Source of the DNA: CAZLFQ01 sp964625465
Lineage (GTDB): Bacteria; Pseudomonadota; Alphaproteobacteria; Rickettsiales; Midichloriaceae
NCBI GenBank assembly: GCA_964625465.1
Contig: CAZVFD010000001.1
Coordinates: 62,001 to 126,000, forward strand
DNA: 64,000 bases
Direction of reading: 5' to 3'
Position 1 is the first letter of the stretch, and every line of letters begins with the position of its first letter. The notes beneath the pieces are model-generated. The model had not been told where the DNA came from. It ran no database searches and saw only the letters and a program-made list of their open reading frames with translations. Below, piece by piece: positions 45,264-54,291 of the stretch. The position numbers and the translations under genes are program-made.

Positions 45264-45937
45264 GCGACTCCTTTTGAAATGTTACTAAGCCAACTTTCCA
45301 CCCTTCAACTTTTTGAATTGCTATATTAAGGCTCTCCAACTCAAATTTATACAAGTCTTTGATTTTTCTATTGCAATTCAATCCTGAAAAATAGGCAATA
45401 AGTTCTTGAACTCTAGCTGTGTCATTTTCATTGCTAGGCGATCTCCTTGCTATAGCTTCTGCAATTGTAAGATCAATATAGGTCGAAGTTTTAAGAAGCG
45501 CAAGTGATGCTTCAAACCCCTTTTCATAACTTTCAAAGACTGCAAAGCCGCCAGCGCTTCCTATAGATTGTTTCTTCCTCGCAAAATTTGACGATCTCAA
45601 ATTGCCAGGGTTATTGTTTCTCCATGATCTCGATCCACCCTCTCTAAACTCAATCAGGATAAAATCTTGACCATCTTTAATTGGGTGGTGAATTGCTATC
45701 TTGTTTTTTTGTATGCTCAACCGAATGTACCTTCCTTGATGATGATATATCATCTGAAGTCCACTGCCCGCCATTTGGATGTCCAGCTGGGGTTCTTAAT
45801 TGGTTAGGGTTGTATCCTGCCTTGAACTCTAATTCATCTTTTAACTCTCTAATTAGAATTTTTGTTTGATATAACAGAATTTCCAAGCCAATCATATCTA
45901 GCTTTTGTAGTGTTTCTTTATCTATGGTATAGCTCAT
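45250..45937 (-). pseudogene. Lysozyme-like (P5/phage structural-type) gene split by a frameshift at an A7 run
   Basis: Two overlapping minus-strand frames. The 5' part (45937-45677) has DELEFKAGYNPNQLRTPAG and HPNGGQWTSDD, a motif seen in phage and polymorphic-toxin proteins. The 3' part (ending 45250) has REGGSRSWRNNNPGNLRSS and IGSAGGFAVFESYEKGF, a wall-hydrolase-like domain. On the gene strand they meet at AAAAAAA (45704-45710); with six A the frames join into one 228-residue protein. It may be an inactivated gene, a sequencing error, or a gene expressed by polymerase slippage at the A-run, which is known in AT-rich endosymbionts. Confidence 0.72.
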
Positions 45938-46020
45938 TTCTACTTGGAGTGGTAATTTTGCTTAAGTATACATCAAGTTTGAGAGCGCCGGAAGTCACTG
46001 TGATTAAAAAATTAGTTTGC

Positions 46021-49000
46021 TTAAAGAGATTTGCTGGCAGTTACTGACTTAACTATCAAATAAATGCTTGGGATAAGTATTACCGAAAGTACTGTCCCTA
46101 TGCTGAGGCCATACACCAATACTTGCCCGATGGAATTTCGAAGTTCAGCACCGGCACCAGATGAAAAGAATAATGGCATAGCGCTTAAAATCATTGTGAT
46201 TGAAGTCATCAAAATAGGTCTGAATCTCATAATAGCCGCCTCTAAAGCTGCTTGTCTATATGTCTTGCCAGAAGCGTGGAGTTGGTTAGCGAATTCTACA
46301 ATCAATATACCATGCTTCGAAATTAAGCCTATCAAGGTGATAATGGCAATCTGCGAGAAGATATTAATCGACCCGCCACTTATCCACAAGCCAACAACTG
46401 ATCCTAAACATGCTAGTGGAACAGTTATTAAAATGATTAGTGGGTCAACGAATGACTCAAACTGAATAGCCAAAATTGCATAAATGAAAATGATCGAAAG
46501 TAACAATAGAAAATACATAGTGCTTGATGAATCTAGGAAAGCTTTATAGCTACCAACCCATACTGGTCTAACACCTTCCATCTTGTTCTGCTCTAAGAAG
46601 CTATCTACTTTCTCAATAGTTTCAGACATAGAGTCTGTAGGGAGAGGTTCAAAAGTAATCTTACTAGTTCTGAAATTGTTTATGTGTTTTAAATATTGAG
46701 GAACCATGGTTTTCTTTTCATCAACTAGTGATGATACTGAAATTCTATGGCCGTCTTGGCTAGTTATATATAATTCAGAAAGTGACCATGGCATTTTAGA
46801 GTTTTTTACTTTTATGGGATAATCAATTCCATCTAAGTTGAAATCAATTGGGCTTTGTCCACCAAATGCAGTTAGAAGAGAGTTTGAAAGATCGCCAGGT
46901 AAAATTTTGGTCTTGCTCAGTAGAGTTGGATTTATTTCTAGGCTAATTTGCGGGTTGTCTAATTGAAGTTCGGCATAGGGATTATTAACTATCCCAGCAT
47001 CAGTAAGTTTAGGCATTATTTGCGAAGTAGAAGCGAATAAATCTTCAAAACTTCTTGTAGATAGTAAGGCAATACCGTTTGCATTAGAACCGAAGGTATC
47101 GGTAGAAGGTAGTCCAGAATCAACACTCCAAACCATCATCTCCATTGTTTTTAAAGGCTTTAAGGCTTCCTCAACTTCAGCTTTCACTTTTGATAAATGT
47201 TTATCACGTTGATCCCAATCTTTTAATGGGACAAAGTATGAGGCACCCCAAGCTCCAAAAAACGAATAGTTATCACTTACTTCAGGAATGGTTTTTAAAA
47301 TATCGTTTATTGATCTGGTGTTTTGCTCCATGTCATCAATGTTTTTGCCAGCTATAGGTGGAATCCAAACGCCCATTAGTCCTCTATCTTCTGCTGGCGC
47401 TAGTTCGTTTGGAAGAGCTTTATAAATAATCGGCATTAAAACAATTATTACCCCTACCACTCCAACCACTAAACTTTTTTTGTTGATAAATTTAGGTAAA
47501 AATTTTGTGTAATTATCAACAATAACATTTATGAATTTATGCTGCTCTTTATGATTCGACTTTAGCATTCTTGAGCACATCATTGGCGTTAATGTTAACG
47601 CTACAACTCCTGAAATGATTACAGCAGATGCGAGTGCAACGGCAAACTCAACAAATATTTGCCCCACAACTTCGTCTATGAATGCTAGTGGTAGATATAC
47701 ACTTGCAAGCGTAAAAGTCATCGACACAATTGCAAACCCGATTTCACGACTGCCTTTTATCGCCGCTTCTCTAAGTGGCTCTCCCTTTTCAAGGTGGCGG
47801 TATATATTTTCCAGCACCACAATCGCATCGTCTACAACCAAGCCCACAGCTAATACTAATGCAAGAATGGTGATTGTATTTATGGAATATCCAAATGCAC
47901 TTAAAACAAAAAATGTACCAATTAATGAAATTGGAACTGTACACAACGGAATTAAAATTGACCGAACATTTCGTAAGAAAATAAAGATGATGATAGCTAC
48001 GAATATTATAGCTTCAATCATGCTGTTTTTAATGTTGTTTAATGATGCTCTAATGAAATTGCTTTGATCAATATTCACCCAAGCTTTGGTATCATTTGGC
48101 AGGTGTATTTGAATTTTATCCAGCTCTTTACGTACTTCTTTTGAGACGGTAAGTGGATTAGCATCTGGCGAGAGATTGATGGCAACGAGTGCTCCATGCA
48201 AGCCGTTAATCCGCATTCTAAAATGATCTTCTTGTCCTTTCAGAGTTATTTTGGCTAAGTCTTTTAAATATATAGGTTGAGAGCCAACTTCTTTAATTAA
48301 TATATCTCCAATATCTTCCATATTATCTGGTCTAATGTCCAAAACAATTTGTATACGATCCTGAAATTTGCCAGCTGGCAAAGAGTATCTATATTGCTCT
48401 AAAGCTTTGGTAATATCGCTACTGTTTATGCCGAGCGAATACATTTGCTTTTCTTCCAACTCAACTTCTACTTCATATGTCTCTCCCCAAACCTGTAGGC
48501 TGCCAATCCCTTTAATGGCGCGAAGAGTGTTTTTAATGTGCAAATTGATATAATGAGATAGCTCAACTCCGCTTAAAGATTCGCTGGTAAACGCAATACA
48601 TAGCACTGGGATGTTGCCACCAGCACGAGATCCTTTTGTAACTTGGGGTGCATTTAAGTTTTTAGGTAGTTTATGAGTGACTTTTGAGAGGGCATCGCGA
48701 ATCAGTGCCATAGACTTATCCATGTCTATAGATGCTTTCATATACATTGTTATAATTGATTCGTTTTGCTCGCTCTCTGAAGTTATCAGATCTAGCCCTT
48801 CTACTTCAGAAAGTGCGGATTCCAAAACGTTAGTGATATTAGTTTCCACCACCTCGGCCGCAGCATTTGGGTATTGAGTTACCACTGAGAAAACTGGCAG
48901 AACTACATCAGGGTACTCTCTGATTTCTAAGTTTTTAAAAGCAAGAATGCCCATTACCATTATCATGCAATTTATAATAATTGCAGTGACTGGGTGCTTA

Positions 49001-49023
49001 ATAAAGAATTCAGTTACTTTCAT
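46021..49023 (-). CDS. RND-family efflux permease
   Basis: A 1000-residue inner-membrane RND transporter with the N-terminal helix, EYPDVVLPVFSVVTQYPNAA, large periplasmic loops, FLRNVRSILIPLCTVPISLIGTF in the membrane core, the GLVVDDAIVVLENI proton-relay Asp-Asp pair (about 402-415) and the second-half repeat. It pumps drugs or metabolites using the proton gradient. It follows its adaptor gene with a 14-nt overlap; no outer-membrane channel gene is next to it. Confidence 0.92.
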   Translation of the reverse strand: MKVTEFFIKHPVTAIIINCMIMVMGILAFKNLEIREYPDVVLPVFSVVTQYPNAAAEVVETNITNVLESALSEVEGLDLITSESEQNESIITMYMKASIDMDKSMALIRDALSKVTHKLPKNLNAPQVTKGSRAGGNIPVLCIAFTSESLSGVELSHYINLHIKNTLRAIKGIGSLQVWGETYEVEVELEEKQMYSLGINSSDITKALEQYRYSLPAGKFQDRIQIVLDIRPDNMEDIGDILIKEVGSQPIYLKDLAKITLKGQEDHFRMRINGLHGALVAINLSPDANPLTVSKEVRKELDKIQIHLPNDTKAWVNIDQSNFIRASLNNIKNSMIEAIIFVAIIIFIFLRNVRSILIPLCTVPISLIGTFFVLSAFGYSINTITILALVLAVGLVVDDAIVVLENIYRHLEKGEPLREAAIKGSREIGFAIVSMTFTLASVYLPLAFIDEVVGQIFVEFAVALASAVIISGVVALTLTPMMCSRMLKSNHKEQHKFINVIVDNYTKFLPKFINKKSLVVGVVGVIIVLMPIIYKALPNELAPAEDRGLMGVWIPPIAGKNIDDMEQNTRSINDILKTIPEVSDNYSFFGAWGASYFVPLKDWDQRDKHLSKVKAEVEEALKPLKTMEMMVWSVDSGLPSTDTFGSNANGIALLSTRSFEDLFASTSQIMPKLTDAGIVNNPYAELQLDNPQISLEINPTLLSKTKILPGDLSNSLLTAFGGQSPIDFNLDGIDYPIKVKNSKMPWSLSELYITSQDGHRISVSSLVDEKKTMVPQYLKHINNFRTSKITFEPLPTDSMSETIEKVDSFLEQNKMEGVRPVWVGSYKAFLDSSSTMYFLLLLSIIFIYAILAIQFESFVDPLIILITVPLACLGSVVGLWISGGSINIFSQIAIITLIGLISKHGILIVEFANQLHASGKTYRQAALEAAIMRFRPILMTSITMILSAMPLFFSSGAGAELRNSIGQVLVYGLSIGTVLSVILIPSIYLIVKSVTASKSL

Positions 49024-50014
49024 TTTTATTTATAATTGTTGGGTTCACTGCTTCATCATCTTTAAGCTTTTGCATGCCTTTGACAACTACTAAGTCGCCT
49101 TCAGAGATTCCTGAAGCAATTTCCACCAATCCTTTGTCCGAATTGCTCGCTGTAATTTTTGTAAGCTTGGCTTTATTGTCTACAATTTTGAACACACTTT
49201 CTTCTTTGTTTTTAGAAGTGATAGCATAGTGAGGTACTGTGATGGCTTTAGGGTTTTCATAAACAACAACATCAACATTTATGCTGCTTCCAATAATGCA
49301 ATTAGGACATGGATATTTTATAACTGCAGGTGCCATGTGAGTTTTCTGATCAATGAATTTTTGTACGCTGCTGATTTGGAATTCTTTTCCATCGATTAAA
49401 ACTTTTTGTCCAATGGCAACCTTGCTGACTATTTTTTCTGGAATGTTAAGGTCAATCACTATCTCATCAGGTTTGTATAAAACCAATAATTCATCTCCTT
49501 GGTTTACTTGTGCACCTGGGCGGAATTTCGCAACACCAACAATTCCATCAAATGGCGCAGTCATTACGTTGCTATCATAAGCTGTTTTAGCAGCTTGAAC
49601 TTGTTTCTGAGCTTCTAACCACTGCTGTTGTGCAGCGCTTAAATCATCTTTTTTAATTAGGCCAGATTTATCTAGTTTCTGTAGGCGTTCATACTTGTTT
49701 CTAGCCACATCAACAGCATTTTTTGTAAGTTCGTAGCTTTTGATAGCTTGGTTGTTCTCGATCAATACTAGGTCTTCACCTTGTTTGACTGCTACCCCAG
49801 CCTCTGCAATGTACTCCAAATTGCCAGTAACTTTTGCTTTTAATATCGTATTATATTTTGCATTCACAGTTCCTATAAGTTGCACGGATTGTTTGAATGG
49901 AGTAGGCGCAATTTTTATAACATCAACATTTTTTGCAACGGTAGGTTCATCAGCAAAGCTGATAGTGCTAGCGGTTAGTAAGCCTAATAAAATTATAAAA
50001 TTTCGCCAGAGCAT
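49010..50014 (-). CDS. RND periplasmic adaptor (membrane fusion protein)
   Basis: A 334-residue protein with a signal peptide (about 1-21), lipoyl-type barrel (VTGNLEYIAEAGVAVKQGE, TAPFDGIVGVAKFRPGAQVNQGD), helical hairpin (about 95-145) and beta-barrel end. It links the RND pump at 46021 to an outer-membrane channel. Its start overlaps the gmk stop by one base, so gmk, adaptor and pump are probably one operon. Confidence 0.92.
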   Translation of the reverse strand: MLWRNFIILLGLLTASTISFADEPTVAKNVDVIKIAPTPFKQSVQLIGTVNAKYNTILKAKVTGNLEYIAEAGVAVKQGEDLVLIENNQAIKSYELTKNAVDVARNKYERLQKLDKSGLIKKDDLSAAQQQWLEAQKQVQAAKTAYDSNVMTAPFDGIVGVAKFRPGAQVNQGDELLVLYKPDEIVIDLNIPEKIVSKVAIGQKVLIDGKEFQISSVQKFIDQKTHMAPAVIKYPCPNCIIGSSINVDVVVYENPKAITVPHYAITSKNKEESVFKIVDNKAKLTKITASNSDKGLVEIASGISEGDLVVVKGMQKLKDDEAVNPTIINKNESN

Positions 50015-50661
50015 TATTTTGCCTCATCGATACTTTCAGAGATCAGTTTATTCACAAATTCATAAATGCCAAGCCTTCTAGTTTTTTTAAGGCGTTCCGC
50101 GCGAAGGATAGCTAAGAGTTTTTTTAAGCTCTCATCCAAATCTTTATTTACGATGCTATAATCATATTCTTGCCAGTGCTGCAGCTCTGAGTTGGCTTTA
50201 CGCATTCTGAGCTCAATGGTTTCATTTGTGTCTTTTGCACGGCGTTGTAATCTTTCAAGCAATTCCTTTTTAGAAGGGGGAAGTATAAACACACTTACGA
50301 CATCTTGGCGCGCCATTTGTGTAAGAGATCTATGGCCTTGCCAGTCAATATCAAAAACGACGTCCTCACCTTTTTCTAGGAATTGTTCCACATAGTGTTT
50401 GGGAGTGCCATAATAATTCCCAAAGACTTCTACGTACTCTAAAAACTCGCCTTCTTTTACCATTCTTAGGAAAGTTTGTTCATCGACGAATAAATAGTGT
50501 TCTCCGTGGATTTCTCCTTCTCTAGGGGATCTCGTTGTATATGAAACTGATGGATGTATATGTTTGTCAACTTTAAGTAATAAATGCGCGAGCGTAGTTT
50601 TTCCTGCGCCAGATGGTGCAGAAAGAACAAGCATGAGTCCTCTACGCTTTGGTTTCTTCAT
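50014..50661 (-). CDS. gmk: Guanylate kinase
   Basis: A 215-residue kinase with Walker A SAPSGAGKTTLA (about 14-25), SYTTRSPREGEIHGEHY (about 39-55) and DIDWQGHRSL. It converts GMP to GDP. It leads the operon with the RND genes, an unusual partnership. Confidence 0.96.
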   Translation of the reverse strand: MKKPKRRGLMLVLSAPSGAGKTTLAHLLLKVDKHIHPSVSYTTRSPREGEIHGEHYLFVDEQTFLRMVKEGEFLEYVEVFGNYYGTPKHYVEQFLEKGEDVVFDIDWQGHRSLTQMARQDVVSVFILPPSKKELLERLQRRAKDTNETIELRMRKANSELQHWQEYDYSIVNKDLDESLKKLLAILRAERLKKTRRLGIYEFVNKLISESIDEAK

Positions 50662-50763
50662 TTTTAGATTTATTGCTTTTTTATTTTATAGCAGAATCTT
50701 TTATTTATTGCAAGATTACTAGTGATTGCATTAGTATTGCTATCATAAACCAAAGGATAATAT

Positions 50764-51819
50764 ATGACTTCTCTTTTTCGAAGCTACGATTTGAACGGTA
50801 CTAAGCTAGCTAATAGAATTGTAATGGCACCAATGACAAGGTCTAGGGCATCGGTTGATAATATCCAAACCGAGCTAGCAGCTACATATTATGCGCAAAG
50901 GGCAACAGCTGGTCTGATTATTACAGAAGCCACGGCCGTTTCCAAGCAGGGAGCTGGTTATATGAATATCCCTGGAATCTGGAATCAAGAACAGGTTGAT
51001 GCTTGGAAAAAAGTAACCAGAGCCGTACATGAAAAAGGTGGGAAAATCTTCGTTCAGTTGTTTCACACTGGAAGAGTATCACACAGCAGTATAACAGGTG
51101 AGCAGCCAGTATCTTCTTGTGAGGATGCGCCATCTGGTCAAGTAATGGGATCGGACTATAAAATGCATACTTATGAAGCTCCAAAAGTTCTGAGCGAATC
51201 AGAAGTTGGGCAGGTTGTTGAGCAATTTAGAAATGCAGCAAGAAATGCTAAGCTTGCTGGTTTTGATGGTATAGAAATCCATGCTGCGAATGGTTATCTA
51301 ATTGATCAATTCTTACGTGATGGAACAAACCAACGTCAAGATAGGTATGGTGGCTCATTAGAAAATAGAATGAGGTTTGCTTTTGAAGTTTTGCAGACTG
51401 CAATTGAAGAATTTGGCGAGAGAAAAGTTGGGATTAGGTTCTCTCCTGTTTCTAGTTTTAATAGTATGAGCGATAGTAACCCAGCCGAGCATTTTCCAAA
51501 AATTGCCAAGGCTCTTAATATTTTACCATTAGCCTATATTCATTTGGTTGAATCAGATGCGTCGTCGTTGCATATTTCCTATAAAATGAGAGATAATTTC
51601 AAAGGTGTGTTTATCTCAAATGAAGGTATTACAAAAGAAGTTGCAACAAAATTGTTGGATGAAAACCATGCAGACTTAATATGTTTTGGTTCTGCATTTA
51701 TCTCTAACCCTGATCTAGTTTACAGATTGCAGAATAATGTACCTTTAGCTCAGCCTGACAAAAGGTATTTTTACACTGGAGGCGAGAAGGGGTATATAGA
51801 TTATCCAGTAGCTTCATAA
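50764..51819 (+). CDS. Old yellow enzyme family ene-reductase
   Basis: A 351-residue FMN oxidoreductase (NemA/OYE type) with NRIVMAPMTRSRA (about 17-29), LFHTGRVSH (about 99-107), the HAANGYLIDQFLRDGTN active region (about 178-194) and the RYGGSLENRMRF signature. It reduces alkenes and electrophiles with NAD(P)H. It diverges from gmk and is followed 3 nt later by a Cdd1-like gene. Confidence 0.93.
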   Translation: MTSLFRSYDLNGTKLANRIVMAPMTRSRASVDNIQTELAATYYAQRATAGLIITEATAVSKQGAGYMNIPGIWNQEQVDAWKKVTRAVHEKGGKIFVQLFHTGRVSHSSITGEQPVSSCEDAPSGQVMGSDYKMHTYEAPKVLSESEVGQVVEQFRNAARNAKLAGFDGIEIHAANGYLIDQFLRDGTNQRQDRYGGSLENRMRFAFEVLQTAIEEFGERKVGIRFSPVSSFNSMSDSNPAEHFPKIAKALNILPLAYIHLVESDASSLHISYKMRDNFKGVFISNEGITKEVATKLLDENHADLICFGSAFISNPDLVYRLQNNVPLAQPDKRYFYTGGEKGYIDYPVAS

Positions 51820-51822
51820 TAT

Positions 51823-52089
51823 ATGAAAACCAAAAACGAGTTGCTAGGTTTGATGAATGTAGGTAAAGCTGTATTTAAGGATTTAACCTTGCTTAAAATA
51901 ACCTCAATTAAAGATTTGGCAAAACAAGATGCAAATGAGCTTTACAACAGATTGCAAAAAATTACTGGTTCAAAGCAAGAGCCGTGTGTTCTAGATACAT
52001 TTTGTGCAATAATTCACGAAGCAAATACAGGTGAAAAAAAGCATTGGTGGCATTGGTCGAGGATTAGAAAAAACAAGAACGGTAAATAA
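51823..52089 (+). CDS. Cdd1-like helix-hairpin-helix protein
   Basis: An 88-residue protein with LLGLMNVGKAVFKDLTLL (helix-hairpin-helix), SIKDLAKQDANELYNRL and EPCVLDTFCAIIHEA, WWHWS. This resembles the Cdd1 family (pathogenicity-locus protein), a small DNA-binding-like fold of unknown role. It is coupled to the ene-reductase gene. Confidence 0.75.
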   Translation: MKTKNELLGLMNVGKAVFKDLTLLKITSIKDLAKQDANELYNRLQKITGSKQEPCVLDTFCAIIHEANTGEKKHWWHWSRIRKNKNGK

Positions 52090-52267
52090 ATAGATCTACT
52101 TGTAAATGAGGTGTCTATTGCAGAAACTTACATGAACTTTTGCTAACCAACTAAAAAGCTATGAAAAGCTGCTACTTGATCAGTTTTTTACATTTTGACT
52201 CGTTAAATAAGTTGGGTGTCAATCCCTAATAATTTAGTATTGCCTGTTTTAGACAGGTCAAGGTCAT

Positions 52268-52287
52268 AACTTTACTTAAGTAAAGTT
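52268..52287. repeat. Perfect 20-bp palindrome
   Basis: AACTTTACTT at 52268-52277 is followed directly by its reverse complement AAGTAAAGTT at 52278-52287, with no loop. It abuts the stop codon of the 54-residue minus-strand gene. Related but imperfect sequences follow the two sister genes, so it is part of the duplicated unit. Confidence 0.6.
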
Positions 52288-52452
52288 TCACTTTTTTGGC
52301 TCTTTAATTTTCAAATGTACGCCATTAGATGACGGTTGTTTTGCTTCATAGAGAAGATAACTAGTGACAATTATATGATATATTATAGCTATAATAAAAG
52401 CCCAATTCGCGGCTTTAGTTGCTTTATCAAAAAAATTATTCCATGAACTCAT
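52288..52452 (-). CDS. Small single-helix membrane protein, third of a tandem family
   Basis: A 54-residue protein (MSSWNNFFDKATKAANWAF...), with ribosome binding site GGAGGT nine bases upstream. One membrane helix (about 16-35), basic end KIKEPKK. It is shorter and more divergent than its sisters at 52502 and 52744 but shares their leader sequence. It was found by reading the minus strand and is supported by this repeated context. Confidence 0.65.
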   Translation of the reverse strand: MSSWNNFFDKATKAANWAFIIAIIYHIIVTSYLLYEAKQPSSNGVHLKIKEPKK

Positions 52453-52501
52453 TACACTCTACCTCCGCCAATAAATCATGTACATGAGTCAGAGTAAAGC
52501 C

Positions 52502-52696
52502 TTACCTAGCTAAAGTTTCAATTTGATTCTTAGGTTTTATGCGTAATTCTGACTGAATTTGATGTGCTTTATAATACATGTAGGCAAGGAAAAGTAAATG
52601 TATTATACCATATATTATAGCTACTCTAACTACGATAGATGAAATTTTTTTCAACCCTCTATCAGCTACAGAGATTATATTATTGAAAATATTCAT
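52502..52696 (-). CDS. Small single-helix membrane protein, second of a tandem family
   Basis: A 64-residue protein beginning MNIFNNIISVADRG, with a membrane helix (about 22-42) and IQSELRIK near the end. It is clearly homologous to the copy at 52744 (MNIFNN; HQIQS/HHIQS; LRI). The upstream GCAGAGGTAGA sequence is repeated before each copy. Confidence 0.7.
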   Translation of the reverse strand: MNIFNNIISVADRGLKKISSIVVRVAIIYGIIHLLFLAYMYYKAHQIQSELRIKPKNQIETLAR

Positions 52697-52743
52697 TGCA
52701 TTCTACCTCTGCTAATAATTATGTACACAAGTCAGAGTAAGTC

Positions 52744-52938
52744 TTACTTACTCAAGTTATTGTTAGGGATACTATGTTCTATACGTAATCCTGATTGGAT
52801 ATGATGGATTTTATAGAACGTGCAAGCAATCAATACTAAATTGAATATTACGTATAATATCAAAGCTCGTCGAATAATTGGTAGGATATTATCTAACAAT
52901 CCTGAAGTTTTGGTTAACATATTATTGAAAATATTCAT
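52744..52938 (-). CDS. Small single-helix membrane protein, first of a tandem family
   Basis: A 64-residue protein beginning MNIFNNMLTKTSG, one membrane helix (about 20-42) and YKIHHIQSGLRIE. Its start lies inside the last codons of the 398-residue gene (17-nt overlap), so the two are translated together. Two duplicates follow. Confidence 0.7.
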   Translation of the reverse strand: MNIFNNMLTKTSGLLDNILPIIRRALILYVIFNLVLIACTFYKIHHIQSGLRIEHSIPNNNLSK

Positions 52939-54118
52939 TACAATCTACCTCTGCTAATAATGGTGTGCCTGCTTTTAAGAACAAAGCTTCCTGACAGAAA
53001 TCATATCTTATTTCTTTTATAATTTCAGCTGTTTGTGCAAGGCCTATTTCAGTCTGGCCAATTTTTAATGCGCCATCAATTATGGCAGCAGCTTCTATAA
53101 GTTTACCAGCTGTACTAAAAACTATGTGAGGAGATTTGCTAAGGGCATGGCCAATCATCCCTATAATTGTGTCTATAGTTAAAGCTTGTAAATTCTCTTT
53201 TACAAAGTCTTTGCTGAATTCTTCTGGTAATTCATTCATAGTTTGAATTAGAGCCTTGAGTTTTGCTTGCTGTTCACTCTGAGTCTTTGCGTTTTTTAAA
53301 TCAATTGCTAGCTTTTCAATTTGAAAAGTTTTCTTGGGGAAATACTCTTGTGCAAATTTTAAGAAAGCAGGCTCTTCAGCTTTTCTCATTTGAGCTGCTA
53401 ATTTTTTTAATTCAATTTCTTTCTGTAATTTTTCTGAAATCTTTTTATCAATATATTCTTGAACTTTCTTCCTATTAATTTCTCTCTGTGGGATTAGTTT
53501 TTCAAAGGCTTTATTCTTAGCCTCAGGATCGACTTGTGGTACTCGTGCTTGTGTAATAGTCTTTCCTCTGCCAAAGCTAGATGAAGTAGGCACTGAGACC
53601 AGATAATCATTTTCGTTGTAATTAGTGTTTTTCAATATATCATCAATGCTTTTGCCATCACCTTGATATCCAACTCCAGCAAAGAAGATGTCAAATTCTG
53701 AATCCTTAACATAACTGTCCACATTCTCTCTGAATTGTTTTTCCAGCAAATTTGCATGCTTAGCATCCTCTTCATATTGACGTTGAGCTTCCCACTCTCG
53801 CTGCTCTTTTTGATTCAAGATGGCCGCCATTCTGTATGGTACTTCGCCATATTCAAGATTAGTCGTAGAAATTAAATTTGGACTAAATCCCCATTTGCCA
53901 GCCCGTACCCCACCAGTATGTTTTACGAGATCTATACCAACATTATAATCTATGATTGGATGATTAGCCTCTATACTAAGAGTATTGACTGGTTGGGTAA
54001 CGCTTTGAAGAGTTTGCGCTGCCTTGAGATCATTTTGGAAGTTACTAAGTTGCACCGATGGTGTTGGAGGGAGAGTTTGAAGTGTAGACAAAGGTCTGAT
54101 TTCTATATGTAGTACCAT
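52922..54118 (-). CDS. Unknown coiled-coil protein heading the small-membrane-protein cluster
   Basis: A 398-residue protein without a signal peptide. It has a Pro/Thr-rich start, a region with VGIDLVKHTGGVRAGKWGF (about 76-94), and charged helices or coiled coil (about 110-150 and 205-300, rich in KKLAAQMRKAEE-type sequence), ending in a more apolar segment (about 320-380). No family is recognised. Followed by three tandem membrane proteins, the layout is like some toxin/effector and immunity sets, but no toxic domain is seen. Confidence 0.55.
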   Translation of the reverse strand: MVLHIEIRPLSTLQTLPPTPSVQLSNFQNDLKAAQTLQSVTQPVNTLSIEANHPIIDYNVGIDLVKHTGGVRAGKWGFSPNLISTTNLEYGEVPYRMAAILNQKEQREWEAQRQYEEDAKHANLLEKQFRENVDSYVKDSEFDIFFAGVGYQGDGKSIDDILKNTNYNENDYLVSVPTSSSFGRGKTITQARVPQVDPEAKNKAFEKLIPQREINRKKVQEYIDKKISEKLQKEIELKKLAAQMRKAEEPAFLKFAQEYFPKKTFQIEKLAIDLKNAKTQSEQQAKLKALIQTMNELPEEFSKDFVKENLQALTIDTIIGMIGHALSKSPHIVFSTAGKLIEAAAIIDGALKIGQTEIGLAQTAEIIKEIRYDFCQEALFLKAGTPLLAEVDCNEYFQ

Positions 54119-54291
54119 ACTATCCTTATTAAATTAGTTTGTTTTCTAAGATGTAATGCGGCACTATACACCAACATCTTAATATTCGGAAGTCATTAAA
54201 TATTGAATTTGGGCTTGTTTGAACCTAAAAAGGTGTGTTATTAGGTCTTGTATGTACAACTCTAACTAATAAAAATTAGAAAAAGTAAAAA

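Noticed and set aside
47615..48067. 150-codon plus-strand frame inside the RND permease
   Set aside because: Antisense to a conserved membrane region; no independent signal.
52090..52267. Possible fourth small gene beyond the membrane-protein array
   Set aside because: No frame with the shared leader or start; only a short CCTG...CAGG hairpin is visible.
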